Below, in pieces: positions 28,201 to 38,459 of a DNA stretch of 64,000 nt. The DNA lies in assembly GCA_030533445.1 (NCBI GenBank), contig CM060080.1, positions 24,071,377 through 24,135,376 on the forward strand, given 5' to 3'. The DNA is from Cyprinodon diabolis (lineage: Eukaryota > Chordata > Actinopteri > Cyprinodontiformes > Cyprinodontidae). The position numbers were made by a program, and so were the translations under genes. The notes beneath the pieces were generated by a model. It saw nothing but the letters and a program-made list of their open reading frames with translations. It was not told the origin of the DNA and did not search any database. Each line of letters starts with the position of its first letter. Position 1 is the first letter of the stretch.

Positions 28201-29360
28201 TGTTTTGTATACACAGAGTGTATACAAAATGACAATTAAAGTTGTTCTCGTAATTCTCGTAACGTCACGACTTTATTCTCGTAACGTCACGACTTTATTC
28301 TTAAAATGTTACGACTTTATTCTCATAATATTACGACTTTAAATAAATAATAAATTAAAAAAAATCTCTAGCCTGGCCCCAGTACTCCCAGTACATACAG
28401 TTGTTTTTTCATAATTTTTTATTATTATTTTTTTTTTTTTTACAGGATTTAATTAACTTTTTTCTAATACTTTATTGATTTATTGATTATTTTGTTTGGC
28501 TCACATGATTTTTTTTTTCAAATTGGTGTTGTTCTTTGATAATACTGTTGTCATTTAAGACAAAAAAGACCTAAATCACAATTCAGCCAATTTTCTCTTC
28601 ATTTTTTTGATAATGGGATAATGTTCCAAGTACTGCATTTTAATGAAAACGGGGGTAGATCTTATGAATCAATAATGTGTCACATGCATATGGACCCCCT
28701 CATTGGATATCAGTACTTTCATTTGGCCACATTCCCTTTTATTAATGTCAAAAACACATTTGACACTTTTGTGTTTCAAAGGGAGTTCTTCGTATTTTCA
28801 GTTCTTATTTTGGAGAATATTTAGGCGAGCCTCAAAAATTCTGATGTTTGTAGATTTTAATCACCTATATATCAGACATGGTGACTCTTGATAACTATTC
28901 TTCAATCTCTTTCTGCCAGGCAAATACAAGCTTTTCAATTCACACTTAACTTATCTCTTTATAAAGTGTCTTTGCTTGTCAAGTTACATCAGTCCTATGG
29001 CTGCATGGACTTTATGTTAGGAGAGCAAAGGGTTATTTCTTCCAAACAGATATTATTTCATACAGTATGTGAATGTGAGAGATCGATAAGACCACTTCTA
29101 CTAGTATATCTACAACTTATCATCATCGTTTGCTTCTCAAGTCAATATATATGTTTTTTGGAGCTTTGTAAGTAAAGCTGAGGCATACTGTACATGTCAG
29201 TGCAGTAAACACACACCATTTTATATTAAATATTCACCCAGACCATCAATGTACTTTGTTCAAGAAGCATATCTATATTAAAATAGGATATACTATACAT
29301 CTTTAAACACTTACCTCTTTTATGCAGCCATCCCTCCTTGACAATCACCACATTGGTCAT
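1106..29360 (-). CDS. akt1: akt1 (RAC-alpha serine/threonine kinase), partial gene: coding exons 1-8 of the 5' part
   Basis: Eight exons join in frame: 29360-29315, 7539-7411, 4665-4554, 4260-4134, 2143-2012, 1874-1809, 1431-1363, 1231-1106. Together they are 807 bp, exactly 269 codons. The product is the PI3K-pathway kinase AKT, which binds PIP3 at the plasma membrane through its PH domain and phosphorylates many growth and survival substrates. Visible residues: K14, E17, R23, R25 and R86 of the PH lipid pocket; glycine loop GKGTFGKV at about 150-157; ATP lysine K172 in YAMKILKK; catalytic-loop YRDLK at 265-269. The DFG motif, activation loop, turn motif and hydrophobic motif lie beyond the left edge, so about 210 residues are missing. 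AKT1 rather than AKT3 is chosen from [25 protein letters not shown] (AKT3 has IVYRDLK), SVAQCQLMK and the adjacent zbtb42. The linker ([18 protein letters not shown]) is shorter than in human AKT1. Confidence 0.93.
1363..1431 (-). CDS. akt1: akt1 coding exon 7 (hinge region)
   Basis: 69 bp, 23 codons, acceptor TTTCCTACAG, donor GTAAGACG at 1362. It encodes [20 protein letters not shown] plus GGE. MEYA is the kinase hinge that contacts adenine. A glycine replaces the alanine usual before [19 protein letters not shown] is shared with AKT1/AKT2 and differs from AKT3 ([16 protein letters not shown]). Confidence 0.95.
1809..1874 (-). CDS. akt1: akt1 coding exon 6 (C-helix of kinase N-lobe)
   Basis: 66 bp, 22 codons, acceptor TTTTTTGCAG, donor GTAAGAAG at 1808. 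It encodes [20 protein letters not shown] plus LT. The glutamate of HTLTEN is the C-helix residue that pairs with the ATP lysine. VLQNS is the AKT1 form (AKT3 has VLKNT). The exon length equals that of the mammalian exon. Confidence 0.94.
2012..2143 (-). CDS. akt1: akt1 coding exon 5 (kinase N-lobe)
   Basis: 132 bp, 44 codons, phase 0 at both ends, acceptor CTTCTAG, donor GTGAGTGG at 2011. It encodes [19 protein letters not shown], then [25 protein letters not shown]. The glycine-rich loop and the ATP-anchoring lysine (AMK) are intact, so the N-lobe looks functional. Confidence 0.95.
2922..3523. mobile_element. Non-autonomous DNA transposon (MITE) in an akt1 intron
   Basis: The left end (CTCTATTCACTGGATTGCTG, from about 2926) reappears as the reverse complement at the right end (about 3494-3520). 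The right copy has a few extra bases. The next internal block (CCGCCATATTGGTAGT on the minus strand near 3455) also resembles the left block (CCGTCATCTTGGTACT near 2973), so the inverted repeats run about 70 bases with gaps. There is no coding capacity. It sits between akt1 exons 4 and 5. The family name is unknown to me, and a target duplication is not clear. Confidence 0.65.
4134..4260 (-). CDS. akt1: akt1 coding exon 4 (end of PH domain and linker)
   Basis: 127 bp, acceptor TCTAATTCAG, donor GTACTC at 4133. It encodes [20 protein letters not shown], then [22 protein letters not shown]. The first part is the C-terminal helix of the PH domain; the second is the variable linker to the kinase domain. 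MEV-LTKP-HKV resembles AKT1 (MEVSLAKPKHRV) far more than the AKT3 linker (ASTTHHKRK). This exon is the strongest discriminator between the paralogs. Confidence 0.92.
4554..4665 (-). CDS. akt1: akt1 coding exon 3 (PH domain, second half)
   Basis: 112 bp, acceptor TTGGTCAG ending at 4666. It encodes [20 protein letters not shown] and on through [17 protein letters not shown], including R86 of the PIP3 pocket. The exon must end at 4554 to stay in frame with exon 4 (AG|G = Arg). The next intron bases are GCAAGC, so the donor is a GC donor rather than GT. A short GT microsatellite lies just inside the intron. Length and phase match the mammalian exon. Confidence 0.93.
4922..5010. repeat. Degenerate AAGG-type simple repeat
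   Basis: Runs of GGAAGGAAGGAAGG and variants (AGGAAAGG, GGAAG) extend over roughly 80 bases in the akt1 intron between exons 2 and 3. No other content is seen in the surrounding intron (4666-7410), apart from small open frames without recognisable protein. Confidence 0.7.
7411..7539 (-). CDS. akt1: akt1 coding exon 2 (PH domain)
   Basis: 129 bp, acceptor ATATCAG at 7546-7540, donor GTGAGT from 7410. It encodes [20 protein letters not shown] and continues to LNNFSVA, the PH-domain strands that hold E17, R23 and R25. Phase is one base carried in and one base carried out, as in mammalian AKT genes. It is one codon longer than the matching AKT3 exon, in the [10 protein letters not shown] loop, which agrees with AKT1. 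Confidence 0.94.
8438..8530 (-). mobile_element. Solo end of a GATGCACTGA-type MITE
   Basis: On the minus strand this begins GAGATGCACTGATCAGGATT and continues with CTGATCACCAAAATCAG. This is the terminal sequence of a common fish MITE type that also occurs at 58388-59128. I could not find a matching opposite end nearby, so only one terminus is called. It lies in the long akt1 intron 1. Confidence 0.45.
9482..9550 (+). pseudogene. tRNA-Gly-like pseudogene or SINE head
   Basis: CATTGGTGGTATAGTGGTAG is nearly the 5' part of a eukaryotic tRNA-Gly, including an A box (TGGTATAGTGG). About 30 bases later a degenerate B box (TTTTGATTCAT for GGTTCGATTCC) appears. The acceptor stem does not close and the B box is broken, so this is not a working tRNA. 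It may be a decayed tRNA copy or the head of a SINE. Confidence 0.4.
12903..13115 (+). repeat. Old tRNA-derived SINE copy
   Basis: It contains a decayed B box (GGTTTAAGCCCTG), then GTGTCCTTGGTCCAGACCCT, which is a mutated form of the GTGTCCTTGGGCAAGACACTT block common in fish SINEs. A GAATGAATGAATGA stretch follows, then GTGTAAGGTGCTTTGG and CCATTTACCATTTAC at the end. Several mutations relative to the usual block indicate an old copy. Confidence 0.5.
21404..21897. mobile_element. MITE with 20-bp perfect terminal inverted repeats and TTAA ends
   Basis: TTAAAGCTACAGTGTGTAAT at 21404-21423 is matched exactly by its reverse complement at 21878-21897. The 494-bp interior is GC-richer than the flanks and has no long open frame. 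Both ends carry TTAA, consistent with TTAA target duplication as used by piggyBac-type transposases. The class is inferred only from that tetranucleotide. Confidence 0.75.
25354..25739. mobile_element. Degraded MITE fragments, including a hAT-like end
   Basis: The segment at about 25665-25739 reads, on the minus strand, TAGGGCTGCAACTAACAATT followed by AT-rich ATTAATC-type repeats. This is the same terminal sequence as the element at 32255-33547. A second end-like motif, CAGGGATGTCCCAATCCAA, starts at 25358. Whether the two belong to one element cannot be decided. Confidence 0.45.
25960..26085 (-). repeat. tRNA-derived SINE fragment
   Basis: On the minus strand the order is GCAACTGAAGGGTTGTCGGT, then a B-box-like GGTTCAAGCCCC, then TTTGAGCAAGACACCC. 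This is the head and body order of common fish tRNA-SINEs. It resembles the plus-strand copy at 12903-13115, but in the opposite orientation. Confidence 0.5.
28112..28345 (+). repeat. Tandem array of an ACGACTTTATTCTCGTAA-type unit
   Basis: A roughly 20-22 bp unit (ACGACTTTATTCTCGTAAYG) recurs about seven times, in two groups separated by about 85 bp that includes a short inverted GTATACA pair. The unit design, ACTTTA followed by a short palindrome, resembles that of the arrays in the elements at 38921 and 52701, with CGTAACG in place of GAATTC. It is probably the core of another decayed MITE. Confidence 0.6.
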
Positions 29361-29491
29361 GTTGGAGGGCAAGGTGGAGGATCCAGGTTTCCAACAGGGA
29401 GAGACACAACTTTGTTTTCTTTTCTCAGCCCTGTGCAGGAGCCTGCAGATGGGGTCCTGGGGTTTAGGGCCGCCTTTTCAATGGTGGTAAC
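29315..29491 (-). CDS. akt1: akt1 first coding exon with 5' UTR (coding part 29360-29315)
   Basis: The coding part reads [15 protein letters not shown] plus the first base of G16, followed by donor GTAAGTG at 29314. The start at 29360 is well supported: the same frame has a stop (TGA at 29480-29478) 40 codons upstream and no other ATG in between. The exon probably begins at 29491, because a pyrimidine-rich tract and TAATAG precede it on the minus strand. At least one further non-coding exon should therefore lie upstream. Residues K8, W11 and K14 match the AKT PH-domain N-terminus. Confidence 0.88.
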
Positions 29492-32254
29492 CTATTAGTA
29501 GAGGAAAAGTAAAAATTAGCCCACAGTTGAGGTGAAAGATTTTTTTTCCCCCTTCATGTGTCTAAATTTTAACCTTCAGATCAACAGAGCAGAGTGGAAG
29601 CAATGTAACCGAGAGGATCCTTGTGCTTTATGGCCCAGTCAAAAGAGGACATGCTACAGCAGCAGTGGCGTCGTTTGAACAAGTGGAACCTGCAACATTT
29701 CAAGGTTTGAATAACTATGCAAGGCCGTGTGTTTTGGCATTCAGGATGAAGTCTCCCGTATTGGAAAATTCCATGCCGTCTACAACCAGCACAGCCATTT
29801 TGATAGACCAGGAGTTTTTCCCTTCCACTTATGACCACAACAGCTCTTAAAAAAAAAAAGAAAATTTGATGACGTCAAATCATTCCCGCACAAGCCACAC
29901 ACATTAGTAGACTGCCGGGCTTGCTTGCTGTAGTATCAAAATTGTTCCTTCAGCTTTAAGCAAAGAAATGTTTCCAATTTCCATCTTCTAATATCACAAC
30001 TATTCTGAAACACTAATTCCTGGAATGCAGATCTGACCCATTTTGTTCCAATGGGAACTTCAAATCAATTAAAAAAAGGAAAAGGGAAAGAAAGTGTGCC
30101 AAACCTATATAGTTTACTGATTAATTATATCTAATATTATCAAAGCAGCGTAGGTATGTTTTCAGCTGATGGGGGTTTGCAGCGTTGAGGAAGAAAACAT
30201 GTTATTAATAGCTGCCAGTAAATAAATGATAAAAATAAATGCATTGATAAATGGTTTGGATTGGGTAATTGTGTGGTGTTGTAATGGAATAAATAACCAG
30301 ACACATTTTATTTCTGGCAGTATAATGTAATCTACAGAAAACACTGTCAAAAATCAAACCTACTATATTTTAACATCCTGGATCTAAATATCTCTGATGT
30401 TTTACCGCGTTTTCTGCTGACATTTTCAATCGATGCATTTCAGTGAGTTTGGTTATAAAGTCACTTTTTTATATTTGGGGAAAAAAAACTTTAAATTGAG
30501 TTTAAAAGATTAGAAGCAACACTGAAAAAAAAGTTTTTAAACTTTTATTGGATAGAGAAAACAAAACAAAAACACTAACCGCCTGTCAGATCAAATTGAC
30601 AGACTGGTCAGTTAGGAATCCTCTCAAACCTGGTCCATCCAGAGGACAGTCTGAAAGACGTGAGTTTCACGTTTTCATGGTTTTTTTCTGGCACGTACAA
30701 AAACGAAATAAACAAGGAGGTAAATGTGTTTAAGAACACAGTTTCAGTGGCAGTTGTGCTCCTTCAAAGTCAAGGTATGGGTCCAATGCACTGAAGAGAG
30801 CTTTAGTAGAGGGAACACAGAATGCACCACACCAAAGCACTGCAAGATTCCAGTAACACTCTTCAGTATGGAAGGCATTGCTGCAGGAAGGCTCAGAGTT
30901 AGCTGTTCTTGTACCAGAGTGGTATGAGAAGCTACATTAAAAAGAAGCACTAATATGTAAAAAGCAAATTCAAATAAAACTGTAATTGTTGGTCAACATC
31001 TTGAAGAAAATATAGTAAAGCTATACTTATTACAGTACAGTATATTTCTCCCCTTTCTTTTTGACATTTGAAACTTTTAATAAAACATTATAACCATAGA
31101 AAAACTGGCAGATTTTGAGAAATCAAGGGGTTCAACCTGAGTTTTAAAATAACAGCTCTGTAATTTCTTTTATAGCTTTAAAAAACATGTCAAATCTGAG
31201 AGCATAAATAAGCCAGGAAATGAAAAACAGCATTCTATTAATGCTCTCTATTAAAGTGTTTCTATGAATTTCTATTATTAAATGACAATTAAGGAAGAGT
31301 TTGTTCACTTGCTTTTAAGAAATTCAGAACAACTACTTAAAATCATATAAACCATAATTAGCTCCAACCTGGAATAATTTTAGTTTAAAATATCTGGTGC
31401 TTTTAGAGCTTTCAAGCTAGGCCAGATCTTTAATATCTACTGTAACTGAAGAGTCAAATCTAATTGGTGATGAACAATCAAGATCAGGTTAGATTTGTCT
31501 TCAGTATTTATAGTTTTAAAAGATCAAAGAAGAAAAAGCATTGATAAAAAAATCTACTTTGTGGATTAATACAATAATCGAAAAGCATTGAAGTGAAAGT
31601 CAAGACAATGCTGACTTGTTACGGTGGAGTAAAACATGTACGAGTTCTAAGAACAGAACATGTAGCTACAGAAAGCAGAGGTCGACTAAAATTAGTCCAT
31701 TAGTCATCCACCAGTGAAAATATTTACATATTAATAAACTAACAAAATAAGCTTTCAGCCTCCGTACTTCTGTTTGAAATGTCCATCGATAAAGAGGCCT
31801 GGTGCCGTGTTGTTCATTTGCCATTTTCAGGACTATTGCAGAGCTTCTAGTACAGCAAAATGCTAGGTCTGTGTTTAGAGAACAACAACTTCCGTCTCTG
31901 GTTGGTCAAGCAGAATGCATAAAAAACAAACACCTCATTTACATATATGTCTTTTTTAAATCAGATGCATTATTTGTTTATCCTGAAAGTCTGCAGCTTA
32001 AAGTGCTTTACAAAATCAATTATTTGATGGTAGAAATTTATTGAGATTCTATGATATCTTTAACTTTGAATCTTAAAGATATTTTGAGTATGTCTTTAGA
32101 TTAGCATTGCTGCTAAAGTTTAAAGCCTTGACTTTACAGGACTATTCTAACACAAGAGAATGATTTGATCTGAACCATCCCTAGAGTCTCTGGCTCCATG
32201 TTCAGAACCGTTGCGCTCAGTCCTGCTCTAAAGTTGTTGTTTTTTTTGGTGCAT

Positions 32255-33547
32255 CTAGGGCTGCAACTAATGATTATTTTAAAAATCGATGAATCGGCCG
32301 ATTATTTTTTCGATTAATCAATGAATCGGATAAAAAATATTTTTTATACTAACCTCTTTATTCCAAAATAAACATTTTAGACAGAACAAGCAAGCACACA
32401 AGTACAGGTTGCTCATTAACTGTACTGGTGCAATATGAAAAATAAATGTTTGTGTTAAAACTACGCAAACTTACATGAGAAATGTAGCTGTACATCCAAA
32501 AAATATAGGGTACTTTGTTTCATAAGGCGCAAAAAAAAAACATTTTTGTTTTTAAAAGCCCCTAAGGGGCTCAAACAATAGGCCCCCCCATTTCAACAAA
32601 TGAGTTTTTTTTAGACTAGAAGAGTTCTGCCTTTTAAGACAGGAAAGTATAGCAGTTAAAGACGCTACTTGAGAAAATACTCAACCATAGAGATAAAAAT
32701 AGCCCTGGGATTCAAATTATAAATTGTATTTGGAATAAAAATGAGAGAACTAGGGGTGCTAAAAAACACATCCTCCAAAGACAGATATTTACATGGGAAT
32801 GTGGCATATAATTAATTGACATATTACTGATCTTGCTGGATTTTATTCTGCTTTACTTCCATAAATTGCAGGATCTTCTTTACTTTATCTTTGCCAGAAG
32901 ATTTAAACTTTAAAAGCCTTGTCCTCATAATTTGCAAGTTAATTTATTTATAAAGAAAATATAAACGCTGCTTAAGCTAATTCAAATGAAATTAAAAGTA
33001 AAATAAGTAGCCAACCTTATTACTGTCTGTAACCTACTTACAAGGTAAGGAAAGCCTCAGATGAGCTACCTGAGAAACTAACGTTACGTTTCCCCACTTT
33101 AAAACGAAACAAACATGGTCGCTCACCCTGCTGATCAGCTCTCTTCACTGCCATCGAAGGCTCCAACGTGTTTCCTTTTCAGGTGCTGCATCATAACAGT
33201 GGTGCTTCCGCGCCATGTTCATTTGTTTTTACAAAAGTTGCCTGTTACGACTTTTTTCGCTTTACAAAGCGCAGGTTATTTTAATTATTGTGATCAATTT
33301 GCGCCGTCAATCCCGGCGCATGCGCGCTTCATTTGCAGTCTGGACGCTGAGGGTAAACATCCTCTGACTGCAGCGCTGAGAGGGACTCCTGCGGGAGCGG
33401 AGTTGGGATGGGGGAGGCGCCCCACGGCAATGACGACGGCGGCGGATGACGCATTAATCGCGCGACACAACTAATCGACGATGAAATTCGTTGCCAACGC
33501 TTTTAGAAGTCGGTTTTTATCGATTTTATCGATTCGTTGTTGCCCTG
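32255..33547. mobile_element. hAT-like non-autonomous DNA transposon, about 1.3 kb
   Basis: The left end reads AGGGCTGCAACTAATGATTA, followed by repeated CGATTAATC-type motifs. The right end, on the minus strand, reads CAGGGCAACAACGAATCGAT with the same motif type. This terminal pattern is widespread in fish hAT-derived MITEs. The right third (about 33300-33480) is strikingly GC/CpG-rich for this region. A 119-codon open frame at 33115-33474 lies inside it and is not a recognised transposase. No clear 8-bp target duplication was seen. Confidence 0.6.
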
Positions 33548-33594
33548 AATCACCTCCATCCCTTACACACTTTCCCTGTTATTGCAACAAAAGA

Positions 33595-33621
33595 AAATAA
33601 TAATAATAATAATAATAATAA
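33595..33621. repeat. (TAA)n microsatellite
   Basis: About nine TAA units, starting about 50 bases beyond the right end of the hAT-like element. Confidence 0.9.
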
Positions 33622-34282
33622 AATGGCATGTCTTTATGCTTCTACTAGAGGTTTGGGGGTAATTATTTTTATTTTCCAGATTAAAGAGTTCTTCTACTCC
33701 ATATCTTTCTTCCTGACAGTTCTCATGTGTTCTTTGGTCTTCATGATGCTCATTGTTTACAATTCGATCTCCAACAACCTGAGGCATTTATAGAGCAGCT
33801 TTACTTATGCTAAACTTAATTTACACACTGTTGAATGATACAACCTTGTCAAAACTATTTATCTTTTGGCTTAAACGTCACCCTTATATGGCAATTTGTT
33901 TCGCACCATCAGATAAAAAAAACCCAATGAAGTTAACTTTTTAAAGATACGGAAAAAGTTCAGAAGCTATGGATAATTTTACAAGGCACCGTATGTATAG
34001 TAAAAAGGCATACAGTGTCATCTGATAAACTGGCTCAAATCCAAAACAGTTATCAATCATCCATCAACAGCACGCACTAAAACCCTGCAGGCTATCATTA
34101 CAAAAACACATGACGCTTTGATCCATCCACGCCTGTTTTATATGATATAAAGACTGCTTTGAATACAGGGCGGAAGGAAAACAATGATCAATTGCCACAC
34201 TTGCTTTCACAAATGTCACAGCGAACACCAAGCAATTCCTGACCATTGACTAAAATCAATTTTTCTGCAGCTAAATCAAAGG

Positions 34283-34283
<1 letters not shown>

Positions 34284-34342
<59 letters not shown>
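34284..34342. repeat. (GA)n microsatellite
   Basis: About 29 uninterrupted GA units on the plus strand, in the akt1/zbtb42 intergenic region. Confidence 0.97.
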
Positions 34343-34344
<2 letters not shown>

Positions 34345-36834
34345 TGTTTCACTGGCCTCATTCAGTTTACTGCTGAGGCCAAACAACAGGAAGTGAATGT
34401 GACAATTGACAGACAAGTCATACTAGTACAGCCCAATGCCTCACTACATCTGTCACTAAACATGTAGTAAACATGTTTACTTAATTCTATCAGTGGGCAA
34501 AGGTGAGAAAATACCTTCATGCAGGGGTGTTTTTTCTTTTTTTAGATCAAAAATAAAAACACTGAGTGCAACGAAGTTTAAAGCTGTGAATCAAAGTATG
34601 TGGCACATGGGAGGATACGTCACACAAACAAACTTGATCGTACACAGAGCACCACAGCCTAAAAAGCAACATATGCATAAGAGCGGCTCTGGAGCCACAA
34701 CAGAGTGCTGCTGTTTTAATGGGAGCGACCTGTTGCTACTGAAGCCTGTGTGGAAAAAGCTGGGCTGCTGCCAGCGCTTCAGCCACTAAATGAACCCAGT
34801 ACCCCGACGGCGGGTCACATGGTCCGCAGGCCTCTGGGCCACCGCCTGCCTGGATGTCCTCATGTCAGGGCGTTTTTTTATTTTTTCTTCCTCCTAATCA
34901 TTCATCTTTCTGGCTCCAGCTTCAGGAGGGTAAAAGGAGGGACTGGGAAGGTGCCCCCCCCCCCTCCAATTAGATGCAAATCATATAGCAAAAGATGTCC
35001 CACACACTGAGCCGAGTGGGTCAGACAGGACAGTCCCATGCATCTCAGGCAGGAAGCAGAAAATAAGGCCAATGTCATCACACCACTTCCGTCATCGCAG
35101 ATCAATAGATACAAGTGTGTTTCTCCCATTTTTCTTGGTAAATAAAATGAGTCAGCAGAAGAATCATCTCTACGTCAGCTTGAACAGAAGACACAAATAT
35201 CCAAAATAATTACCAGCAACAAAACAGATCCAACAATCTCACATGCTGGTGACACTTGTGTTTATTTAATTGCCACAGTGGAACTGGTATTAGTATGAAC
35301 TACTATATAGTCCCAAGTTCCTCTTTCAGGTTCCCTGAAAATAGACCATTGAAAATAATAATAATAATACTGCAGTTATGGTAGCTGAGCAACCCTGAAA
35401 GACCCACTGCCTTAATCCTGTGATGACTTGAAAAGCAGAACCTTTATGACTCATTAATTTATTTACTTTTTATGCTCCTCTGGCACGCTGCAGTCAGCAC
35501 ACGCAACTGGCCGAGAAAAAAAGTACAACACATTTTTGGCTGAAATGGGTTTTTTGTTGTTTGTTTTTTTTTATATAAACTCCTGTGACCCCAAACCAGG
35601 TTTGCATCCCAAACCTGTCAGCATTAAGTGACAACATTTCCAGCAACATTCCTCGGATTCTGCATGCAACCAGTGGCACATTTGCGTCAATGGAGCTGTT
35701 GGGGGGGAGGGAGGGATTGGGTGGGAGGTGACTGGTATTTTCTAAACAGAACATGGAGCGAGCCAAGCAAGTCACCAGCTGCTTTATTACGCCAGCTTGT
35801 TGCGTCTTCGCCGGGTCACATGCCAGGCCCCCATTGCGTACACACAAACGGTCGGACGTAGTCTCATGACCGGTAAAAACATTCAGACACTTGAAAGCAT
35901 GAAGGGTAAAGCATGCCTGGGGACAGCGTGGTTCTACAACCCTGGGAAATGGAGACACGTGGAGATTAGAGCTGAACGTGTCTAAGACAAATCAATGTTA
36001 CATTTTCAGCTCATCTTTAAAAATATGTATCAGACGCTGATGCCACAATGGATAACACTCAACCTAGTAATAGTTTAAAACAGCAACATGAAGAGGTAGC
36101 TTTTATATTTACTTTGAGCATCTGTTGACAACACATAAGGCGTTTCCACCTGTATCATTTTATTAGTTCTTTATTTACCTACTTTAAAATCTAATTTTTT
36201 ATTTAATAAGGGGTTTACCTCTACACTGAAGAGCTGCACCAAAATAACAGGAGTCGTACAGAAGACTGCATAGATTCAGAAATAATCATCAAAGTGGATT
36301 ATAATGAGGGTCAAAGGCGACTATTATTTTTAAAACCTTTATAAAAACATTAAGATCAACTGCCAACTAAAATTATCTCCAGAAAGACTTCAGTTCTGGC
36401 TTTTGATTCCAGACTACAGCCTAAACCAGTAAACACCATAAGGAGGAAGTAATAAAAAGAAAAAAGAAAAACAGTCCTATCGCTTGACCTTCAGAAAGAG
36501 GTTCTTCAGGTAAGCTAAAGTAGTCAGAGTGGGGGTTAAACTTTGGTGTAATGTATAACACAGTCACGCAAATGTTTCCTTTAAGAACAAATTACAAAAT
36601 CAGTGAAAAGACACTTCTCTGACATAACTTCAGCACATAAGTCACTCTGGGTGTTGGTCATTTTATCACCTTTGCTCATTTCGTGTTTGACTTTCTTTGG
36701 TTTTGAAATGGCATCTGCTCCAAGGGACTTTCTGTCCTAATGTACCCCCATGTTTCTTAACCGCTTTGACATGCCGTCATTAGAAGAAGCTCATCTAATT
36801 CATTCATAATCTAATCTAAGTTTCATTTTTTTTT

Positions 36835-36854
36835 GGGGGGGGGGGGGGGGGGGG
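36835..36854. repeat. Poly-G tract preceded by poly-T
   Basis: Twenty consecutive G residues follow a run of nine T. The true length may be uncertain, since long homopolymers are prone to sequencing error. Confidence 0.85.
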
Positions 36855-38459
36855 TAAAGGGCTTTGGTGTGAAAGGAACTGAACTAAATGCTTTGTTTTT
36901 GTTTTGTTTTTTTAAAGATGGCCTTCTTTTAAAAATACAGAAATTTAAAATAGACTTGAACTTCTTAAAAACATGATTTTTCTGCCTTAAAGGAAGAAAT
37001 AAAAAAGGTTTTTCAACAAAAAAACAGCTCTGGAGCTAGAAAAAGAAATACTTTGTGACTTATCTGTTATGCAAAGCCTAAAGTGAGTTGTGCATCACTT
37101 GAGCAATTTAATTTAGCATCAGTTAGGCAAACAGTGTCTCTTGTGATTTCAGTGGTTGTTCAGCTTTGGTCTACTGTAGAGAAACGTGGTTAGATGACAC
37201 CAATAAATAACATCTTACTAGTGAGAGGTTACTTATAGTTATCTTGTTTAACTAGCAGGGGTCATAAATGGTGCCAAGAATCAGACTTAACCAAAATATT
37301 GGGTGTAAAACAAATATTCAAAATGATATTAACATGAAGCAGCTTAAGTGCATAAATCATTTGTTTACAGGTGTGAACCGAACACTATGATCTGGTAAGT
37401 CTTCCCTTTGTGCCATTAGACTGGTGAATGTTTTGTAAAATTGGTTATTTTATTGTATTTTATTATATTTTATCATTATAAAAAAAACTAAAATGTTATG
37501 TACATTTACAGTCATGTTTATATGACTGTTTTTCAAGGCTGCACTTTAAAAGAATGAAATTGTCTAGGTGTTTTAAACTAAATATCTTTTTTGTTTTACA
37601 CTTGTGTATACAAAATGACTAATAACTCTGTCTAAGTTCTTATACCCTGTGTGATGTCATCATCCCAAATACACACAAAGCATCACAAACTTCAGTTTTA
37701 CTTTAAATGCACTAGAAAATGTGACCTAGCATTTTGCTGTACTAGAAGTTCTGCACTAAATAGTCCCTGAAAATGTGAAAAGAAACAACAGAAATCAATC
37801 CTTTCTCCTCCATCTTTTAATTCTTTATTATCAGATACTGTTGCTTAAAAAAATGAAACCTCTGCATAGTAACTTTTAACAAAGTCCCCTATCATTGCCA
37901 CACAAATAAACTCACAGTGATTTAGAGCAGATATGAACAACTGTCATTGCTGTAGGTGGTGTTGATAATGACAGTGAAGACATGAAAAACACGCATTATC
38001 TCATTGCACTGATTACTAGAGTGGAAAACTACTAAATAACACTGTTGTGGCCATTTTTTCCTCCCTAAAGACCTCCCTGAAGCACTAAATTGTGGACCAG
38101 GAGAGTTAAAAAGGCCCCCATTTTGAAGCACAACAAAGGTGGGCTACTTTTCTTTGCTGTTAGTAACAGAAAGATTCAACTTTTGGTAATAAAGGAGATA
38201 AACAGTTGCAGAGCTAGTTTTTTTTTTTTATGAAACAATGAATGAGCTGCCCTCCTCTTGTTGAGCTCATTTGTTTTCATCCGGCTCCATGGATCTCCAG
38301 CACAAACAACTTTTCCAGTAGAGGTGGACACTTTCAAGCACAAGCAGATACTCTGGCGTGTTCGCTGAGGTCATTGTCAAAACCTGAGTGGTTAACGTAT
38401 TTAAAAATGGGCTTAAAAGCTGCAATAGAACTTATTAAGTTGGATTTGGAAGCCAAGTT

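Larger units (their letters stand above)
7540..29314 (-). other. akt1: akt1 intron 1 (21.8 kb), otherwise without recognised genes
   Basis: The long intron separates the start-codon exon from exon 2, as in vertebrate AKT genes. Apart from the separately listed repeats, I see only AT-rich sequence and simple repeats (poly-T at 17260-17283, poly-T at about 23119-23139). A GC-richer stretch at about 15.8-16.3 kb holds a 260-codon open frame on the minus strand (16298-15516). That frame is low-complexity, with proline and histidine runs, and matches no family I know. Confidence 0.6.
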
